DNA from: an uncultured Mycoplasmatota bacterium
Lineage (GTDB): Bacteria; Bacillota_I; Bacilli_A; RF39; UBA660
Length of the DNA stretch: 33,210 nt
Reading direction: 5' to 3'
NCBI GenBank assembly: GCA_900544605.1
Contig: UQVP01000009.1
Span: 1-33,210, forward strand
Shown here: one piece after another, positions 8,730-16,897 of the stretch
Layout: each line of letters starts with the position of its first letter
How positions within the stretch are numbered: the first letter of the stretch is position 1
Notes under the pieces: generated by a model
Told to the model about the DNA's origin: nothing
Databases searched by the model: none
The model's input: the letters and a program-made list of their open reading frames with translations, nothing else
Program-made: the position numbers and the translations under genes

Positions 8730-10076
8730 ATAAAAGCAGGATTATACGCAAGAGTATCAACGGATATGCAAGTTGAGGGATATTCGATCGATGCACAAAA
8801 AGAATTATTAGTAAACTTTGCAAAAAGTAAAGAATATAGTAGTTATAAGTTTTATATTGATGGCGGATATAGTGGGAAAGATTTAAATAGACCGGCCATA
8901 CAAGAATTAATGAAAGATGTAGAAAATCACGAAATTGATACAGTTATAGTTTTTAAATTAGATCGTATTTCAAGAAGTCAAAGGGATACTTTATATTTAA
9001 TTGAAGAGGTATTTAATAAGTACAATGTAGGTTTTATTTCTGTGAGAGAAAATTTTGATACAACAAGTCCATTTGGCAAAGCGATGATTGGTATTTTATC
9101 AGTATTTGCACAATTAGAAAGAGAAACTATTTTAGAAAGAACAAGATTAGGTTTAAGAAAACGTGCTGAAGCAGGTTTGTGGCGAGGCGGCGGAAAAATT
9201 CCTTTTCCTTATGATTATGATGAAAAACAAGGAATTTTAATTCCTAATCCAGAAAAGGTAAAATTATTGAATAAAATGATAACTTTATATTTGGGTGGTA
9301 GTAGTTTTCTTCAAATATCTAATATTGTAGGTATGGATGAAAGTATGGTTGAAAAAAGAATTCTTAGTAGGACTAATTTAGGTATTATTCCATATAAAGG
9401 TGAAGAGTTTGAAGGCCAACATGAACCTGTAGTGAGTGAAGAAATATATAATAGAATAATTAAAATGAATAAACTACGAAGCAAGTCAAGAACAGCAAGG
9501 CATTACTTACTATCTGGTAAGATATATTGTGGAAAATGTGGAGCGAAATATCGTTATCAAAAATGGGGAAAAAGATTAATATGTTATTGTTACTCGCAAC
9601 AAAAAAGTAGACCTAAATTTATTAAAGATTCAAATTGTAAGAATAAAAGATATGATTCTTTTGAAATAGAAGATGCAGTTTTAGAAAATATATTTGCTAT
9701 GTCTTTAGATGAAAAGATATTTGAAGAAAATATGTTAACTTTAAATGTTAATACTGTAGAAGAATTAGAAAACAGAATTAATAAATTATCTAATCAAATA
9801 GAAAATCTACTTAACTATATATCTCTTGGAATTGCAATAAAAGAAACATCAAATAAAATTAATGTTTTAGAGGAAGAAAGAAAAAAATTAAAAGAACAAT
9901 TAAAAGATGAAAAAGAAGCTCAATCTCAAATTGAAACAACTAAATCAATGATTAAAAACTTAAGAGAGGTTTGGAATTATATGGCTTTTAATGAACAAAG
10001 ATTAATTATAGAGCATTTAGTTGAAAGGATAGTTATTGATGATAATAAAATTAGCATATACTATCAATTAAAATGA
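8730..10076 (+). CDS. large serine recombinase with a probable ATA start codon
   Basis: A site-specific recombinase of 448 residues that would catalyse integration and excision of this element. From ATA 8730 it reads (I/M)KAGLYARVSTDMQ, placing the nucleophile Ser10 in the YARVS motif. It continues with the resolvase core (GYSGKDLNRP, KLDRISRS, GKAMIGILSVFAQLERE), the recombinase domain (GGGKIPFPYDYD region), a zinc ribbon (YCGKCGAKYRY, then CYCYS and NCKNKRY) and a C-terminal coiled coil. The first ATG (8766) would delete the catalytic serine. No ATG, GTG or TTG lies in frame between the upstream stop at 8694-8696 and 8766, whereas AAAGGAGG (8714-8721) is 8 nt before the ATA. A weak non-standard start could keep expression low. 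It ends 43 nt inside the right end of the element. Confidence 0.92.
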   Translation: MKAGLYARVSTDMQVEGYSIDAQKELLVNFAKSKEYSSYKFYIDGGYSGKDLNRPAIQELMKDVENHEIDTVIVFKLDRISRSQRDTLYLIEEVFNKYNVGFISVRENFDTTSPFGKAMIGILSVFAQLERETILERTRLGLRKRAEAGLWRGGGKIPFPYDYDEKQGILIPNPEKVKLLNKMITLYLGGSSFLQISNIVGMDESMVEKRILSRTNLGIIPYKGEEFEGQHEPVVSEEIYNRIIKMNKLRSKSRTARHYLLSGKIYCGKCGAKYRYQKWGKRLICYCYSQQKSRPKFIKDSNCKNKRYDSFEIEDAVLENIFAMSLDEKIFEENMLTLNVNTVEELENRINKLSNQIENLLNYISLGIAIKETSNKINVLEEERKKLKEQLKDEKEAQSQIETTKSMIKNLREVWNYMAFNEQRLIIEHLVERIVIDDNKISIYYQLK

Positions 10077-10091
10077 TTTTATTTTTTTATA

Positions 10092-10733
10092 TTATTTTCT
10101 CGCCATATCTGTTATTATTCCAATCAAAGACATACTAACATTTATTTTTAAAGCACTTATAATGTTAGATAAAGAACTAGGTATTATTAGTTTTGTATAT
10201 AATTGTAATTTTGTTGCTTTAAAAGATTTCATTAATTTTATTTTTAATGGATCTGTTTCAATAAAACCTTGATATACATTAATTATAGTAATAATTGTAG
10301 AGATTAAAAGAGCCATTAAAATAATTGATTTTATTCCAGCACCAACCCAAATGATGATAATAGGTCCCATTGCTACTTTAGGTAAACTATTTAATATAGT
10401 TAAGTAAGGATCTAGTATTTTAGCAATAGTATTATTCCACCATAGTATAGTAGCAATAACAGTGCCAATTAAAGTTCCAAGTGAGAAGCTAATTATTGTT
10501 TCATATATTGTAACACCAATATGATTAAATAAATTACCTTGTTTAAATAGTGTAATAATGGTGTTTAAAACATCTTTTGGACTAGAGAATATAAATGTAT
10601 TAATTAACTTAAAATCAGCTAATAATTGCCATATTATTATAAATAAAGTAATTATTAATATTTGTGATAATCTTATTATGTGATTTTTTCTTTTTATCTT
10701 TTTTAGATATAATTTATGTTCTTCACTATACAT
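10092..10733 (-). pseudogene. N-terminal part of the ABC transporter permease, truncated by the element
   Basis: A TauC/SsuC-type inner-membrane permease (binding-protein-dependent transport family). It has an N-terminal span (residues about 17-38), the long periplasmic-side segment and the EETIxSFSLG/NSLPKVAMGP cytoplasmic loop that contacts the ATPase. Native sequence ends at MSLIG (base 10120); the last eight residues IITDMARK and the stop at 10092 come from the inserted element. The missing last helix is encoded at 7040-7225. ATG 10733 overlaps the end of the ATPase gene; a TTG at 10742 in the same frame is an alternative. The truncated product lacks the final GLGYLI region and last helix and is probably inactive unless the element excises. 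Confidence 0.9.
10094..10140. other. right attachment junction of the element
   Basis: The element arm carries TTCTCGCCATATC (10098-10110), the inverted partner of the left arm, and the crossover CC is at 10120-10121; host permease sequence follows. The arms lie 15 and 16 nt from the core, consistent with the two half-sites of an attP recognised by the recombinase. Confidence 0.7.
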
Positions 10734-11472
10734 GAAAATCAATATCCTTCCATATTAAATCATAATAATAAGAAAATTCTTTGGCTTTACGATTATTTAT
10801 TGGCGTAGATTTATCTGTTAATTTTATATCATAAATACTTTTTATAATACTAGGACGTTTAGATAGAACTATTACTTTGTCAGCCATGGATATTGCTTCA
10901 GCAAGATCATGAGTTACCATAATAGCGCTTTTATTTTCTTTTTTTATAATTTTATAAACATCATCAGATACAGATAATCTAGTTTGATAATCTAAAGCAC
11001 TAAATGGTTCATCTAATAAAAGGATATCGGGTTTTGTAGCAAGCGTTCTAATAAGAGCACATCTTTGTCTCATTCCACCAGATAAATTACTAGGATAACT
11101 ATCTTTGAAATCATATAGTCCATAGTTTTTAAGTAAAGTAGTAACATAGTTTTTATTATCTTCGTTTAATTCTTTATTTATTTCTAAACCAAGTAGACAA
11201 TTACTATAAATTGTTCTCCATTCGAACAGTGAATCATTTTGTAACATATATCCGATTTTTATATTCTTATCCATGTCTATTTTTCCACCAGATTTTTTAT
11301 CAAGGTCAGCTAAAATAGATAAAATAGTACTTTTTCCACAGCCACTAGGCCCAACGATAGCGATAAATTCTCCAGGAGTTAGTTCAAAAGAAAAATTTTC
11401 CACAGCTAAAGTTTCTGTGTCTTTGGTGTGATATGTTTTTCTTAAACTATCAATCTTTAGGATGCTTTTCAT
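10726..11472 (-). CDS. ABC transporter ATP-binding protein (nitrate/sulfonate/thiamine-precursor type)
   Basis: 248 residues, complete. Walker A GPSGCGKS (41-48), Q-loop Gln78, signature LSGGM (130-134), Walker B LLLDEPF (151-157), D-loop SALD and switch His188 (MVTHDL) are all present. It is closest in layout to TauB/SsuB/ThiZ-type ATPases, which pair with the permease downstream and an NMT1-like binding protein. GGAGG stands 8 nt before ATG 11472, and a possible -10 (TATAAA) lies just upstream. The permease start overlaps its 3' end. The ATPase itself is intact while its permease partner is broken. Confidence 0.93.
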   Translation of the reverse strand: MKSILKIDSLRKTYHTKDTETLAVENFSFELTPGEFIAIVGPSGCGKSTILSILADLDKKSGGKIDMDKNIKIGYMLQNDSLFEWRTIYSNCLLGLEINKELNEDNKNYVTTLLKNYGLYDFKDSYPSNLSGGMRQRCALIRTLATKPDILLLDEPFSALDYQTRLSVSDDVYKIIKKENKSAIMVTHDLAEAISMADKVIVLSKRPSIIKSIYDIKLTDKSTPINNRKAKEFSYYYDLIWKDIDFHV

Positions 11473-11541
11473 AGTTTTCCTCCTAACTAATTTATAGTAT
11501 GAGAGGTATATTATTTTGTTAATGACATAAAAACAGATTTA

Positions 11542-12651
11542 TTAATTAAAGTTATTTTTGTCTTGATTTTTCATATATTCAACTATTAAAATCTTATTCT
11601 TTTTGATTCTTTCATTATTAGGGTTTATTTTTATAGCTTTATTGATATTTTTTAAAGCTAGCTTATATTTATGTTCACTAAAGTAACAAATAGAAAGTAA
11701 GTCATAAACAGTTTCATCCCAACTAAATATTTCATTAATATAAGTTTTTTCATGAGATGTTATTTTAAGTGCTTTTAAACATAATTTTTTAGTTTCTTTC
11801 AAGTTATTTAAACTGTATTCTAATAGAGCTTTTTCAATTATTGGATCTCTTAGATGTGGTGCTTCTTTTATAGCCTTATCAAGCCACATTTTTGCTTCTT
11901 CAATCCTATTTAAATTTATATATGATCTTGCAATAAAACGCATGGAAGCACATCTTTCATCTTTCCAAGTTGCCGTTTTTAAATTAAGATGTTTTATCAA
12001 TGTATCAATTGCTTCATTCCACTTTCCATAATACATATATTCTCTTCCTAAGTAATGCATATTTCTATCATCAAGAGGATCTTCTTTAACAGATAATTCG
12101 AGTAATGGAAGGTAGCTACTTCTTGATTTATTTTTATCAGGATAGTGATTAAGCGTGATATTATTGGTGTATTTTTTCCTTTTATTATTTGGTTTTATTT
12201 TGGTTAGAACTTCATGAACAGGATGCGTCCATTTAAAGTTATCTCTACTATGTATTTGTTCTATATAAAAATTGACAAGAGGATTATCATTTTCATCTAA
12301 AGCCCAATTGTAATTATAAGCAAGATTATCGGTATTTTCATCCCAGATAGCTTCTAGTTCTTTTCGCCAACCAGGTAATAGGATTTCATCTAAATCAGTA
12401 CATACACATATATCATAGTCACTAGGTACCATCTCTAAGGATTTATTTCTAGCAACATCAAATCTCCATGGTGTAATTACTTCTGTTTTAACAATAGCTC
12501 CTAATTTTTTTAACTTTTCCACAGTATTATCTGTTGAACCAGTATCTAATACATAAACTTGATCTGCTTCTTTCATTGAACTATACCATCTATCAACAAA
12601 TTTTTCTTCATTTTTACTAATAGCGTAAACACATATTTTTAATTTTTTCAT
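11542..12651 (-). CDS. family 2 glycosyltransferase with TPR repeats
   Basis: 369 residues. The N-terminal GT-A domain starts ISKNEEKFVDRWYSSM and has VLDTGSTDNT (34-43) and a DxD-type metal site DLDE (86-89). The second half (about 180-360) consists of tetratricopeptide-like helical repeats. It presumably transfers a sugar from a nucleotide donor to a protein or surface polymer in the cytoplasm; the acceptor is unknown. It has its own -10 (TATAAT on the minus strand, 12665-12670) directly followed by AGGTGA and ATG 12651, and the binding-protein gene before it ends in a terminator. It is therefore an independent gene placed between parts of an ABC operon. Confidence 0.88.
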   Translation of the reverse strand: MKKLKICVYAISKNEEKFVDRWYSSMKEADQVYVLDTGSTDNTVEKLKKLGAIVKTEVITPWRFDVARNKSLEMVPSDYDICVCTDLDEILLPGWRKELEAIWDENTDNLAYNYNWALDENDNPLVNFYIEQIHSRDNFKWTHPVHEVLTKIKPNNKRKKYTNNITLNHYPDKNKSRSSYLPLLELSVKEDPLDDRNMHYLGREYMYYGKWNEAIDTLIKHLNLKTATWKDERCASMRFIARSYINLNRIEEAKMWLDKAIKEAPHLRDPIIEKALLEYSLNNLKETKKLCLKALKITSHEKTYINEIFSWDETVYDLLSICYFSEHKYKLALKNINKAIKINPNNERIKKNKILIVEYMKNQDKNNFN

Positions 12652-12664
12652 TTTATCACCTACT

Positions 12665-12670
12665 ATTATA
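12665..12670 (-). promoter_or_regulatory. -10 box of the glycosyltransferase gene
   Basis: TATAAT on the minus strand, about 14-19 nt before ATG 12651, with the ribosome binding site AGGTGA directly after it. Confidence 0.55.
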
Positions 12671-12698
12671 GTATTTAGAAATTATAAATTGTGTAAGT

Positions 12699-12722
12699 AA
12701 AAAGAAGCATAAATTGCTTCTA
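12699..12722 (-). terminator. terminator of the binding-protein gene
   Basis: On the minus strand GAAGCA (12720-12715) pairs with TGCTTC (12709-12704) and is followed by five T. The gene's TAG stop (12722-12720) touches the base of the stem. Confidence 0.75.
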
Positions 12723-13730
12723 TTTTTTAGAATATTTATTTGTAACTAAATCAGAATAAGGTGCACGTTTGTTAAGTTCTCCAGCACTTTCCATGATATC
12801 TTGAATATGATTGAAAGCCTCTTCTTCTATATATGTTGTTTTAAACCAAGAATCATTATCTCTATATCTTTTTACAATTTTAGTTAAATCTGATATAGAA
12901 GTATCTGGGAAGTAAGGTGCGATAGTTTTAGCAATTTCTTCATCGCTGTTAGCGTATGTAAAATCTAATCCTTTTTGAATAGCTTTAGTAAATCCTTCAA
13001 TTACTTTAGGATTGTTTTCAATATAACTTTTTTTAGTGTTATATGCAGTATAAGGAACTACACCACCTAGTTCTCCAAGAGAAGCAACAACATATCCTAG
13101 ACCTTGAGCCTCTATTTGTAAAGCTTGTGGTTCAAAAAGAGTAACAAAGTCTCCAGTGCCACCAATGAATGCTCCTGACATAGAAGCAAAAGCGATACTT
13201 GTATCAATAGTTAAATCAGTTTTAGGATTTATTTCATTTTCTTTTAGGGTATATTCGAACGTCATTTCTGGCATTCCACCTTTTCTTCCTCCAATTACAT
13301 ATTTACCTTTCATATCATTTAGAGTAAAGTTTTCTATTTTCTTTCTTGAAACAATAAAACTTCCATCTCTTTTAGTAAGTCCAGCAAAATTTACAAGATA
13401 GTCTTTTTCCCCTTGATTATAAATATAGATAGTAGCTTCACTACCACAAAAACCAATATTAACGTCTCCAGATAAAACAGCAGCTGTAACTTTATCAGCA
13501 CCAGCTGTAAGTAATATTTCTACATCTAATCCTTCTTCTTTGAAGTATCCTTTCGCATCTGCGACATATTGTGGAATGTAGAAAATACTATGTGCGACTT
13601 CCGCCACTTTAACTTTAGTTAATTCTTCTTTAGTATCTTTCTTAAAATAAGCAAGTAATCCTAAAGAAATAACTGCTAAAGCACAAATAATTGAAATAAT
13701 AATCTTTTTCAAAATTTCCCTCCTAATCAT
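12720..13730 (-). CDS. ABC transporter substrate-binding protein, NMT1/THI5-like
   Basis: 336 residues. It has the NMT1/SsuA-type start of the mature domain (KVAEVAHSIFYIPQYVADAKG, quoted here in part) with GYFKEEGLDVEI after it, then AAVLSGDVNIGFCG, as in proteins that bind thiamine precursors, sulfonates, nitrate or riboflavin; the ligand cannot be decided. The first 30 residues form one hydrophobic helix, but there is no lipobox cysteine (LGLLAYF where L-x-x-C is expected), so it appears to be held by an uncleaved helix. AGGAGGG precedes the ATG. No TPP or other riboswitch is visible in the short upstream region. It is transcribed alone and ends in a terminator. Confidence 0.9.
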   Translation of the reverse strand: MIRREILKKIIISIICALAVISLGLLAYFKKDTKEELTKVKVAEVAHSIFYIPQYVADAKGYFKEEGLDVEILLTAGADKVTAAVLSGDVNIGFCGSEATIYIYNQGEKDYLVNFAGLTKRDGSFIVSRKKIENFTLNDMKGKYVIGGRKGGMPEMTFEYTLKENEINPKTDLTIDTSIAFASMSGAFIGGTGDFVTLFEPQALQIEAQGLGYVVASLGELGGVVPYTAYNTKKSYIENNPKVIEGFTKAIQKGLDFTYANSDEEIAKTIAPYFPDTSISDLTKIVKRYRDNDSWFKTTYIEEEAFNHIQDIMESAGELNKRAPYSDLVTNKYSKK

Positions 13731-13733
13731 TTT

Positions 13734-13788
13734 ATTATATTCTTTTTTAAAGTTAGTGTGTCAAAAGTTATAGTTTATGTGTTATGAT
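13734..13788. promoter_or_regulatory. divergent promoters for the binding protein (minus) and pcrA (plus)
   Basis: Minus strand: TTGACA (13764-13759) and TATAAT (13739-13734), 19-bp spacer. Plus strand: extended -10 TGTTATGAT (13780-13788). The two units share less than 75 bp. Confidence 0.6.
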
Positions 13789-13803
13789 ATAGAAGGTGGT
13801 AAG

Positions 13804-15891
13804 ATGGAATTAACAAATTTAAATAACAAACAAATAGAAGCTATAAAAAGTGTTGAAGGTCCACTTTTAGTGCTTGCAGGAGCAGGAAGTGGTAAGACAC
13901 GTGTTTTAACAACTCGTATTGCTTATTTAATTAGTGAGCTTGGCATAAATCCATATAATATTTTAGCAATCACATTCACAAACAAAGCGGCAAAAGAGAT
14001 GAAAGATAGAGTAATAAATATGTTGGGTAGTATGTCTAAAAATATTCAAATATCTACATTTCACTCGTTTGGAGTAACTATTTTGAGAGAAAATTGTGAT
14101 AAGTTAGGGTATAAAGAAAACTTTACTATTTTAGATAGTGATGATGTATTAACGGTTATAAAGAAGATATTAAAAGATCTTAATTTAGATCCTAAAGAAT
14201 ATAATCCTAAAGCTATCAGAAATCGTATTAGTGGAGCTAAAAATGGAATATTAAGTCCAAGAGAATATGAAAGATTTGCTAATACAGATTTTGAAGAAAA
14301 GGTTACTTTGGTGTATGAAAGATATGAAAAAAAATTAAAATCTAATAATTCTGTAGATTTTGATGATTTACTATTGCTTCCTATTAATTTATTTAGAATG
14401 TATCCTGATGTTTTAAAGAAGTATCAAGAAAGATTTCAGTATATATTAATTGATGAGTATCAAGATACCAACGAAGCACAATATTTATTAGTAAAGATGT
14501 TAAGTGCCAAATATAAAAATATTTGCGTTGTAGGTGATGAATCACAATCTATTTATTCTTTCAGAGGTTCAAATTATCGTAATATCTTAAATTTTGAGCG
14601 TGATTATAAGAATTGTAAAACGGTGTTGTTAGAACAAAATTATCGTTCTACAAGCAATATTTTAAATGCTGCTAATGATGTAATTAAAAATAATAAAGAA
14701 CGTAAAGATAAAAATTTATGGACGGAAAATGGTAATGGTGAGAAAATTATTTATCATCGTTCTTTAGATGAAAAAGATGAAGCCTATTATGTTATGAGTG
14801 AAATAAAAAAACTTATAGATAGTGGTGTATCGCGTGATAAAATAGCTGTTCTTTATAGAACTAATGCTCAATCAAGAACGATGGAGGAAGCATTATTACG
14901 TGAAAATATTCCTTATAAAGTTATTGGAAGTTTCTACTTTTATAATCGTAAAGAAATTAAAGATTTAATTAGTTATTTAAAACTTATTTATAATCCTTCT
15001 GATGATATAAGTTTAACCCGTGTTATTAATACTCCAAAAAGAGGTATTGGAGATAAAACAATAGCAGATTTAACAGAAAAAGCTAATTTATATAATATAA
15101 GTTTATTTGAAGCTATAGATAGTGGTAAACCTTTAGAATTTAAAAAAATAATTGAAGAGTTAATTAAAGAAAAAGATAATTTAAGTTTAACGGAACTTGT
15201 TGATCTTGTTTTAAATAAATCAGGAATGAAAGATGAACTTGTTAAAGAGAAAACAATAGAATCAGAAATTAGATTAGAAAACCTAGAAGAGTTTAAGTCT
15301 ATAACACGTAACTTTGAAGAGAATGTTGGTATTGTTTCTCTAGAAGAATTTTTACTTGAAATTAGCTTAGTTGCGGATATGAATGAACATAAAAACGATG
15401 TTGATGTAGTAACGCTTATGACTGTTCATTCTGCTAAAGGGCTAGAGTTTGATTATGTATTTATTGTTGGACTTGAGGAAGGTATTTTTCCACACAATAA
15501 TTCACTTATGAGTGATAGTGAAATTGAGGAAGAAAGAAGACTTTGTTATGTTGCTATTACAAGAGCTAAGACAAAGTTATGGCTTGTTAATGCGATGAGA
15601 AGAACTTTATACGGTATTGATAATGCTAATCCTCCAAGTAGATTTATTAATGAAATAAGTGATAAGTATTTAATTAAAGAAACAAAAGAAAAGAATGTTG
15701 AAATAAAAAGCAAGTTTAAAGTTCAAATTGATGAGAACGCTGAATACAACTTTGGAGATAAAGTAAAACATGATCAGTTTGGTATTGGTGTTATTGTAGG
15801 AATAGATAAAAGTATTCTTAAGGTTGCATTTCCAGCGCCTTTCGGAATTAAGACACTTATTAAAGGACATAAGAGTATCCAAAAATTATAA
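13804..15891 (+). CDS. pcrA: ATP-dependent DNA helicase PcrA (UvrD family)
   Basis: A superfamily 1A 3'-5' helicase for repair, replication-transcription conflict and plasmid replication. 695 residues from ATG 13804. Motifs in order: AGAGSGKT (25-32), FTNKAAKEM (Ia), DEYQDTN (II), GDESQSIYSFRGS (III), LEQNYRS (IV), TVHSAKGLEFDYVF (V), VAITRAK (VI). The C-terminal 45 residues (FGDKVKHDQFGIG) form the Tudor-like domain by which PcrA/UvrD bind RNA polymerase. ATG 13804 has AAGGTGG 5 nt upstream; an ATG at 13777 lies upstream of the -10 box. In B. subtilis pcrA is followed by ligA; here two other genes lie between them. Confidence 0.97.
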   Translation: MELTNLNNKQIEAIKSVEGPLLVLAGAGSGKTRVLTTRIAYLISELGINPYNILAITFTNKAAKEMKDRVINMLGSMSKNIQISTFHSFGVTILRENCDKLGYKENFTILDSDDVLTVIKKILKDLNLDPKEYNPKAIRNRISGAKNGILSPREYERFANTDFEEKVTLVYERYEKKLKSNNSVDFDDLLLLPINLFRMYPDVLKKYQERFQYILIDEYQDTNEAQYLLVKMLSAKYKNICVVGDESQSIYSFRGSNYRNILNFERDYKNCKTVLLEQNYRSTSNILNAANDVIKNNKERKDKNLWTENGNGEKIIYHRSLDEKDEAYYVMSEIKKLIDSGVSRDKIAVLYRTNAQSRTMEEALLRENIPYKVIGSFYFYNRKEIKDLISYLKLIYNPSDDISLTRVINTPKRGIGDKTIADLTEKANLYNISLFEAIDSGKPLEFKKIIEELIKEKDNLSLTELVDLVLNKSGMKDELVKEKTIESEIRLENLEEFKSITRNFEENVGIVSLEEFLLEISLVADMNEHKNDVDVVTLMTVHSAKGLEFDYVFIVGLEEGIFPHNNSLMSDSEIEEERRLCYVAITRAKTKLWLVNAMRRTLYGIDNANPPSRFINEISDKYLIKETKEKNVEIKSKFKVQIDENAEYNFGDKVKHDQFGIGVIVGIDKSILKVAFPAPFGIKTLIKGHKSIQKL

Positions 15892-15895
15892 ACTA

Positions 15896-15904
15896 TGTTA
15901 TAAT
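15896..15904 (+). promoter_or_regulatory. extended -10 promoter of the nucleotidyltransferase gene
   Basis: TGTTATAAT directly after the pcrA stop, 27 nt before ATG 15931; the ribosome binding site AAGGAGAG follows. Confidence 0.65.
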
Positions 15905-15930
15905 CAAAGTATAAGATAAAGGAGAGATAT

Positions 15931-16827
15931 ATGACATTAGTTATTATGGCTGCTGGAATGGGCAGTAGATTCGGTGGTTTAAAACAAATTGAACCAGTTC
16001 ATGAAAATGGGGAGTTTATTCTAGATTATTCTATTTATGATGCGATAAAGTGTGGTTTTGATAAAGTAGTATTTATTATTAAGGAAGAAAATTATGATAT
16101 TTTTAGAGATACTATCGGTAAGAGAATAGAAAATATCATTGAAGTTAGTTATGTTTTTCAAAAGAATGATAATGTTCCTAGCTTTGTTAATTTACCAAAC
16201 GATAGAGTAAAACCATTAGGAACAGGGCATGCAATTTTATGTTGCAAAGATGTTGTTAAAGAAAATTTTGCAATTATAAATGCAGATGATTTTTATGGAA
16301 GAAACGCTTTTGAAGTAGCAAGTTCTTTTATGAAAGAAGAACATGAAATTAATGATTTTGCAATGGTTGGTTATATAACTGGTAACACACTTACGGAGAA
16401 TGGTGCAGTAAAAAGAGGCGTATGTGAAGAAAAAGATGGCTATTTAACAAAAATTATTGAAAGTAGTGTTGAAATAAAAGATAATAAAATAGTTGCAAGA
16501 CCACTTGATGGATCTTTGGAATTTTGTGTTGATAAAGATACACTTGTTTCAATGAATATGTTTGTTTTTACACCAAGAATATTTGAAATACTAGAAAAAG
16601 ATTTTGTTAAATTTTTTAAAGATAATGAAGCAGATTTATCTAAATGTGAGTATTTAATACCAGATGTTGTTTGTAAAAATGTTGAAAATAATAATATAAA
16701 TGTTAAAGTTTTAAAGACAACTGCTAAATGGCAAGGTATAACTTACAAAGAGGATAAAGAAGCTTTAGTTGCAGGTTTAAATGAACTTGTTGAAAAGAAA
16801 GAATATCCTAATAAGTTATGGAATTAA
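15931..16827 (+). CDS. NTP_transferase-family sugar-phosphate nucleotidyltransferase
   Basis: 298 residues. The N-terminal VIMAAGMGSRFGGLKQIEPV is the nucleotide-binding signature of sugar-1-phosphate nucleotidyltransferases (GlmU/GalU/RmlA superfamily), followed by KPLGTGHAILCC (the GTGHA base-binding loop) and the metal-binding INADDFYGR at about residues 114-122. The enzyme would make a nucleotide sugar from an NTP and a sugar phosphate; which sugar is not evident. It belongs to a subgroup common in clostridia and gut Firmicutes that is distinct from GalU proper. It has its own promoter and a terminator whose loop holds the stop codon. Confidence 0.85.
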   Translation: MTLVIMAAGMGSRFGGLKQIEPVHENGEFILDYSIYDAIKCGFDKVVFIIKEENYDIFRDTIGKRIENIIEVSYVFQKNDNVPSFVNLPNDRVKPLGTGHAILCCKDVVKENFAIINADDFYGRNAFEVASSFMKEEHEINDFAMVGYITGNTLTENGAVKRGVCEEKDGYLTKIIESSVEIKDNKIVARPLDGSLEFCVDKDTLVSMNMFVFTPRIFEILEKDFVKFFKDNEADLSKCEYLIPDVVCKNVENNNINVKVLKTTAKWQGITYKEDKEALVAGLNELVEKKEYPNKLWN

Positions 16828-16841
16828 CCATAACTTTTTTG
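16813..16841 (+). terminator. terminator with the nucleotidyltransferase stop in its loop
   Basis: AAGTTATGG (16813-16821)/CCATAACTT (16828-16836), then T-run. TAA (16825-16827) is in the 6-nt loop. Confidence 0.9.
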
Positions 16842-16872
16842 TATATTATTTATAAAAATACGCTACAAAATA

Positions 16873-16881
16873 TGTTATAAT
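16873..16881 (+). promoter_or_regulatory. extended -10 promoter of the DUF1003-ligA unit
   Basis: TGTTATAAT, with the ribosome binding site AGGTGA only 5 nt downstream and ATG at 16898. Confidence 0.65.
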
Positions 16882-16897
16882 AATATAGGTGATAGTT

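Larger units (their letters stand above)
7224..10121 (+). mobile_element. 2.9-kb serine-recombinase integrative element inserted in the ABC permease gene
   Basis: The element spans from the CC at 7224-7225 to the CC at 10120-10121; one copy of this dinucleotide belongs to the target, so the unit is 2,896 bp. It carries a DNA-binding protein gene, a 77-residue Cys/His protein, a 41-residue peptide and a large serine recombinase reading toward the right end. No relaxase, replication, transfer or virion genes are present, so it is either a minimal integrative element or a decayed one. The boundary is proven by the split permease frame: removing exactly 7226-10121 restores the gene. There are no long flanking direct repeats, as expected for serine integrases with a 2-bp core. 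Confidence 0.9.

Noticed and set aside
8766..8768. ATG 8766 as the recombinase start
   Set aside because: It removes the catalytic serine motif; the strong ribosome binding site is positioned for ATA 8730.
8614..8823. Minus-strand open frame over the recombinase 5' end
   Set aside because: It is antisense to the recombinase N-terminus and crosses a terminator; no ribosome binding site.
13156..13401. Plus-strand open frame inside the binding-protein gene
   Set aside because: It is the shadow of a strongly supported minus-strand gene.
13731..13803. TPP or other riboswitch before the binding-protein gene
   Set aside because: The leader is too short and no riboswitch core is recognisable, so the ligand of the transporter stays undecided.
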